Of a stretch of 8,760 nucleotides of DNA, positions 5,745 to 8,760 are shown piece by piece (positions within the stretch are counted from its first letter, which is position 1; the number at the start of each line of letters is the position of its first letter). The translations under genes and the position numbers were made by a program. This DNA is from CAYFIW01 sp964500645 (lineage in GTDB: Bacteria; Chloroflexota; Dehalococcoidia; Lucifugimonadales; UBA826). The notes beneath the pieces were generated by a model. It saw nothing but the letters and a program-made list of their open reading frames with translations. It was not told the origin of the DNA and did no database searches. The stretch spans positions 1 through 8,760 of the forward strand of contig CAZCOH010000066.1 of NCBI GenBank assembly GCA_964500645.1. Reading direction: 5' to 3'.

Positions 5745-7398
5745 AGCGACGTCGCCACCAGACAATAAAGCTCAATAGCAACATCAGGGCGGGAGGGAAT
5801 ATCCAACTTGACCACTTTATGAAATCCATTTCCTGGACGTTCACTACTAATTCTCTGTATGGGACTAATTTGGGCCTAATTGATATCAATTCGTAATCTT
5901 CTGCAAGCCAATTAATAGAATTTAGAAACAGATCTGCATTGTCACTGCTGTGAAAATATTTATTTGTTGCAAAGTCTGAGTCGGAAAACACTATGATTTT
6001 TGACTGGTTCCCTGTCGATGCAAGGGAAGGGGGGTCTTGTATTCGTCCTAAGGCTGTTATCACAGAACCTATGACGAAAGGACCTCTCACTTCATCTGAA
6101 GAAAACTTGGGATCGTCTGGATCCGTCTCCATCCAACTGGCTTGAGTGGTTATTGCAATTGGGTCCACTGTTATATGTGGCGGCATATCGTCTTTAGTAA
6201 CAAATACTTCAACGGAGCCAGCCTCGGGAAAGAATGTAACGTCGATTTTATCTGCTATGCCAATACCTATCTGGCTACTGGTGTAATACTGGCCGTTTGC
6301 CTTCTGCAACATCGGGGTCAGCATTTCACCCCCTACGTTACTCGCAGCGTCTGCAACAATTCCATCTGCTATCGCGACACCATAGGAAGCTATAATCTGG
6401 TTAAATGAATTTGGCACCCCCGGGTCAAACATAGCAAGTACTTTGCCACCAGTGGATATGTATTCTTCAATGGCTTTAAATTCTTCTTCTGTAAGATCAT
6501 TGGTTGGCCCAGATATTATTAGAACGGCTGTATCTTCATCTATTTTCCCACTTTGCTGTAGGTTTCTAGGAACTACGCGATAGTTATCTCGCTGCATGCC
6601 TTCAATTGCGAAATCTAAGCCGTCATCTTCAACTGATCCCATCATGGGATCTTTTGTAAATGCGGACTCTCCGTGACCTGTCAGAAACCCTATTTTCTTT
6701 TGTTGAACGCCTGTAGACACAAGCAAACCTGTGACAAATTCTTGCTCTGTAAAGCTAAATACTCCCTGTTGCTTACCTGAGTCTTTGGCTTCAAACACTA
6801 TAGAAGGGTAAGTTTTAACTTTGTACTTAAGTGCTTGAGCCCTGTTAAGCTCAGGGTCAATGAATCTGTAATTAAACATTGACGATCTCCTAGCGAATTC
6901 ATTTAGAAGATCCTCTGCTTGTTGTCGGTCCGCGTCTTTAGTTTGTTTATCCACAAAAAAAGCGTTGGCTATTACCTCTGTCTCTAGATCATCAATTATT
7001 TGAAGTGTCTGATCAGAAAGAGAGAAAACTCTTGTTGCAGTGACGTCTATCCTAGTTGGATTGCTGTATAGAAAGAAATTAATAATAAGAAGAATAACGA
7101 AGAAAGCTACAGTCATTATAGCTACGTTTGTGCCGTATCTTCCTTTTCTCCCAACCAAAAAAATGGCTATGGCTCTTGGCGATAGAATCAGGGATAAAAA
7201 TACTAAAACAGCACCAGTTAGTAATACCCATAATGCTATGTAGGACAATGTATAGAATGCGAAGTATATTATCCCGCCTACAAGAAGGCCGGCTACACCA
7301 ATTGCTCCAAGCAACAAACTCCAAAACAATGGGGACTTAAAGCCATCAATTATGATGCTAATATAAGAATCTTCTTCCTGACCGGGCCTCATAGCCAT
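5743..7398 (-). CDS. GldG-like ABC transporter auxiliary protein
   Basis: This 551-residue protein is of the GldG / 'ABC-type uncharacterised transport system' family, a membrane-anchored partner of ABC-2 exporters. GldG works with GldA and GldF in Bacteroidetes gliding, but relatives occur in many non-gliding bacteria. Three hydrophobic segments come first (about 24-48, 51-72, 91-111). Then follow the family signature FSLSDQT (125-131), a long extracytoplasmic region containing FLTGHGES, and a C-terminal membrane helix ending in WWRRR. The start is set at ATG 7398, which overlaps the permease stop as TAATG and has GGAGGT exactly 7 bases upstream. An in-frame GTG at 7407 lies inside that Shine-Dalgarno site and is rejected. 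The DUF4340 gene follows directly, with its own Shine-Dalgarno site overlapping this stop. The exported substrate is unknown; a role in gliding is not implied. Confidence 0.85.
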   Translation of the reverse strand: MAMRPGQEEDSYISIIIDGFKSPLFWSLLLGAIGVAGLLVGGIIYFAFYTLSYIALWVLLTGAVLVFLSLILSPRAIAIFLVGRKGRYGTNVAIMTVAFFVILLIINFFLYSNPTRIDVTATRVFSLSDQTLQIIDDLETEVIANAFFVDKQTKDADRQQAEDLLNEFARRSSMFNYRFIDPELNRAQALKYKVKTYPSIVFEAKDSGKQQGVFSFTEQEFVTGLLVSTGVQQKKIGFLTGHGESAFTKDPMMGSVEDDGLDFAIEGMQRDNYRVVPRNLQQSGKIDEDTAVLIISGPTNDLTEEEFKAIEEYISTGGKVLAMFDPGVPNSFNQIIASYGVAIADGIVADAASNVGGEMLTPMLQKANGQYYTSSQIGIGIADKIDVTFFPEAGSVEVFVTKDDMPPHITVDPIAITTQASWMETDPDDPKFSSDEVRGPFVIGSVITALGRIQDPPSLASTGNQSKIIVFSDSDFATNKYFHSSDNADLFLNSINWLAEDYELISIRPKLVPYRELVVNVQEMDFIKWSSWIFPPALMLLLSFIVWWRRR

Positions 7399-8111
7399 TA
7401 ACGCCACCTCCGGGTCTCAAGTGACCTAATCGTCAGGAAAAGAAATATCGCGATAATACTTAGGAAGTACACAACGTGACTTGTGTCAATTACGCCACGG
7501 GTAAAGTCAGATAGCCTTGCATTCATTGATAAAGCGTTTAAGAATTCTGCTGGGCTTCCTTCCACTAGTGACGCTACTCTGTCCACAAATGAAAAAAAGA
7601 GTAGAAAGCCTGTACCTAGAACGGCGGCTACTATTTGGTTGCTTGATAAGGAGGATCCTAGTAGACCAATGGCTAGTGCTGAGGCTCCATGAAGAATCAT
7701 TCCTAGATAAGCGCTTATGACGGGACCAGTATCAGGCTCTCCAAACACGTATATTATGATTACGTAGTAAAGGGTTACGAATTGAATTCCTAATAAAGTT
7801 ATAAAGCTAGCCGTATATTTACCAAGAACCACTTCCCATTCCCGGACAGGAGATGTTAATAACAGCTCCAAAGTACCCATTTTTTGTTCTTCTGCAAGTA
7901 GTCGCATGGTTATAAGAGGGGCTAAAAATATCGTGAAAAATTTGGCCCAATCAATCAACCCACGTACTCCTGCCTCTGCAAAAGGGCGGTTTATATCAAA
8001 AACAAAGAAAATGCCTGTAAGAACCAGAAACATAGCCCCCACTATATAAGCAGCTGGCATTGAAAAATAAGCTCTGGTTTCCTTGGCAGTAATAGCAAGG
8101 TAATTACGCAT
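7398..8111 (-). CDS. ABC-2 type transporter permease, GldF-like
   Basis: This 237-residue integral membrane subunit of an ABC-2 exporter is close in size and layout to GldF. Six hydrophobic segments are visible (about 19-38, 53-70, 100-122, 130-152, 158-177, 212-230). Between the second and third is the conserved cytoplasmic coupling motif EEQKMGTLELLLTSPV (74-89), which touches the ATPase in this family. The start is ATG at 8111, with GGAGG (8119-8123) 7 bases upstream and within the last codons of the ATPase gene, whose stop is two bases away. Its TAA stop shares one base with the ATG of the GldG-like gene. Only one permease gene is visible, so it would act as a homodimer or pair with a partner outside the window. 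The substrate is unknown. Confidence 0.88.
   Translation of the reverse strand: MRNYLAITAKETRAYFSMPAAYIVGAMFLVLTGIFFVFDINRPFAEAGVRGLIDWAKFFTIFLAPLITMRLLAEEQKMGTLELLLTSPVREWEVVLGKYTASFITLLGIQFVTLYYVIIIYVFGEPDTGPVISAYLGMILHGASALAIGLLGSSLSSNQIVAAVLGTGFLLFFSFVDRVASLVEGSPAEFLNALSMNARLSDFTRGVIDTSHVVYFLSIIAIFLFLTIRSLETRRWR
7406..7411 (-). promoter_or_regulatory. Shine-Dalgarno site deciding the GldG-like start
   Basis: The minus strand reads GGAGGT, a near-perfect anti-16S match, 7 bases before ATG at 7398. It lies inside the permease coding end, so reinitiation at the TAATG stop-start overlap is likely. It excludes the GTG at 7407, which shares its bases. Confidence 0.75.
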
Positions 8112-8113
8112 CT

Positions 8114-8760
8114 TTACGCCTCCACTTGTTCATGGGGTAAAGACTCTTCTTCCAAAGTAAGACGTAGAAAAATTTCTTCCAGACTCATGCCGAGTGATTG
8201 AAGTTTGAATAGTTCCCAGTCATTTTCCAAGATTACTTTCGCCAAATCAGTTCTTATATCCAGACCCAATTCAACTGTTATATGATAGCGATGATATGCT
8301 CCGCCAGATACGGGTACCCTGACCACTTCCTGAACCCCATTGACTCCCTCCAACACGGGAAAAATTTCCCTGTTTGGACCTTTTACTTCTAATTCCACCC
8401 TTTCAACACCTGACAAATTGGTTCCTAGATTTACTGGATCATCGATAGCTACAATTTGTCCTTCGTGAATTATAATTACTCGGTCACAAATCATGCTCAC
8501 TTCCGGGAGAATATGTGAACTGAGAATTAGAGTGTGATCTTGTCCGAGACTCTTGATCAGTTGCCTAGTCTCTACTACTTGAATCGGGTCTATTCCAATA
8601 GTGGGTTCATCGAGCACTAGTACATCTGGTTCATGCAGGATCGCCTGGGCTATCCCTACTCTCTGCCTGTAGCCTTTTGATAGCTTACCTATGATGGTCG
8701 AATGATATTCATTAAGACTGCAAATCTCTATCACGTCCGAGCGTCTAGATGACACTCTGT
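8114..8760 (-). CDS. ABC transporter ATP-binding protein, GldA-like (5' end cut off by window)
   Basis: This is the C-terminal part (214 residues visible) of the ATPase that powers the ABC-2 permease encoded next to it. The frame stays open to the window edge, so the GTG at 8755 is internal and the real start, with Walker A and Q-loop, lies beyond 8760. Visible motifs in order are the signature LSKGYRQR, Walker B VLVLDEPT, D-loop GIDP, and the switch histidine in LSSHILPE. LSKGYRQR with GIAQAILHEP is typical of the GldA/multidrug (CcmA-like) branch. After the ATPase core a roughly 90-residue domain of the DUF4162 type follows, ending in LGMSLEEIFLRLT, the usual close of this branch. The TAA stop is two bases before the permease ATG. 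From family length I infer that roughly 100 residues are missing. Confidence 0.88.
   Translation of the reverse strand, partial: RVSSRRSDVIEICSLNEYHSTIIGKLSKGYRQRVGIAQAILHEPDVLVLDEPTIGIDPIQVVETRQLIKSLGQDHTLILSSHILPEVSMICDRVIIIHEGQIVAIDDPVNLGTNLSGVERVELEVKGPNREIFPVLEGVNGVQEVVRVPVSGGAYHRYHITVELGLDIRTDLAKVILENDWELFKLQSLGMSLEEIFLRLTLEEESLPHEQVEA
8119..8123 (-). promoter_or_regulatory. Shine-Dalgarno site of the ABC-2 permease gene
   Basis: The minus strand reads GGAGG, 7 bases before ATG at 8111 and inside the last codons of the ATPase gene, showing tight coupling of ATPase and permease. Confidence 0.7.

Noticed and set aside
8753..8755. GTG at 8755 as start of the ATPase gene
   Set aside because: A protein starting there would lack Walker A and the Q-loop, and the frame continues to the window edge.

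Overview
The window looks like ordinary bacterial chromosome: dense genes, good Shine-Dalgarno sites, moderately AT-rich, with GTG and TTG starts in use. No tRNA, rRNA, CRISPR array, insertion sequence or phage gene is visible. A Liv-type amino-acid importer close to a GldF/GldG-like ABC export operon with a DUF4340 protein would suit a Chloroflexota lineage such as the marine SAR202 group. That placement rests on general resemblance only and is weak.

Layout. On the plus strand, 1-2268 carries the end of a branched-chain amino-acid (or related substrate) ABC importer operon: the C-terminal part of the permease LivM, then the ATPases LivG and LivF, packed with gaps of 1 and 8 bases. The substrate-binding protein and LivH would lie upstream, outside the window. 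Everything after that is on the minus strand. A LysE/RhtB-family exporter (2390-3037) converges on livF. Then comes a 457-base stretch without an intact gene (3038-3494), which seems to hold the plus-strand wreck of a small NUDIX-like hydrolase gene and possibly one tiny ORF.

From 8760 down to 4696 runs a tightly coupled four-gene operon: ABC ATPase (5' end cut by the window edge), ABC-2 permease (GldF-like), a membrane-anchored GldG-like extracytoplasmic protein, and a DUF4340 protein made of two repeated units. A CinA-family gene follows 43 bases downstream and may be co-transcribed. The four ABC genes very probably form one envelope-located exporter or ABC-driven machine of unknown substrate. 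Each start is supported by a Shine-Dalgarno site that overlaps or closely follows the preceding stop codon.

Nothing here is clearly a new system. The most notable points are the CinA protein, whose C-terminal amidohydrolase domain has lost its catalytic serine motif; the internally duplicated DUF4340 protein tied to a GldFG-type ABC operon; and the eroded NUDIX-like gene.
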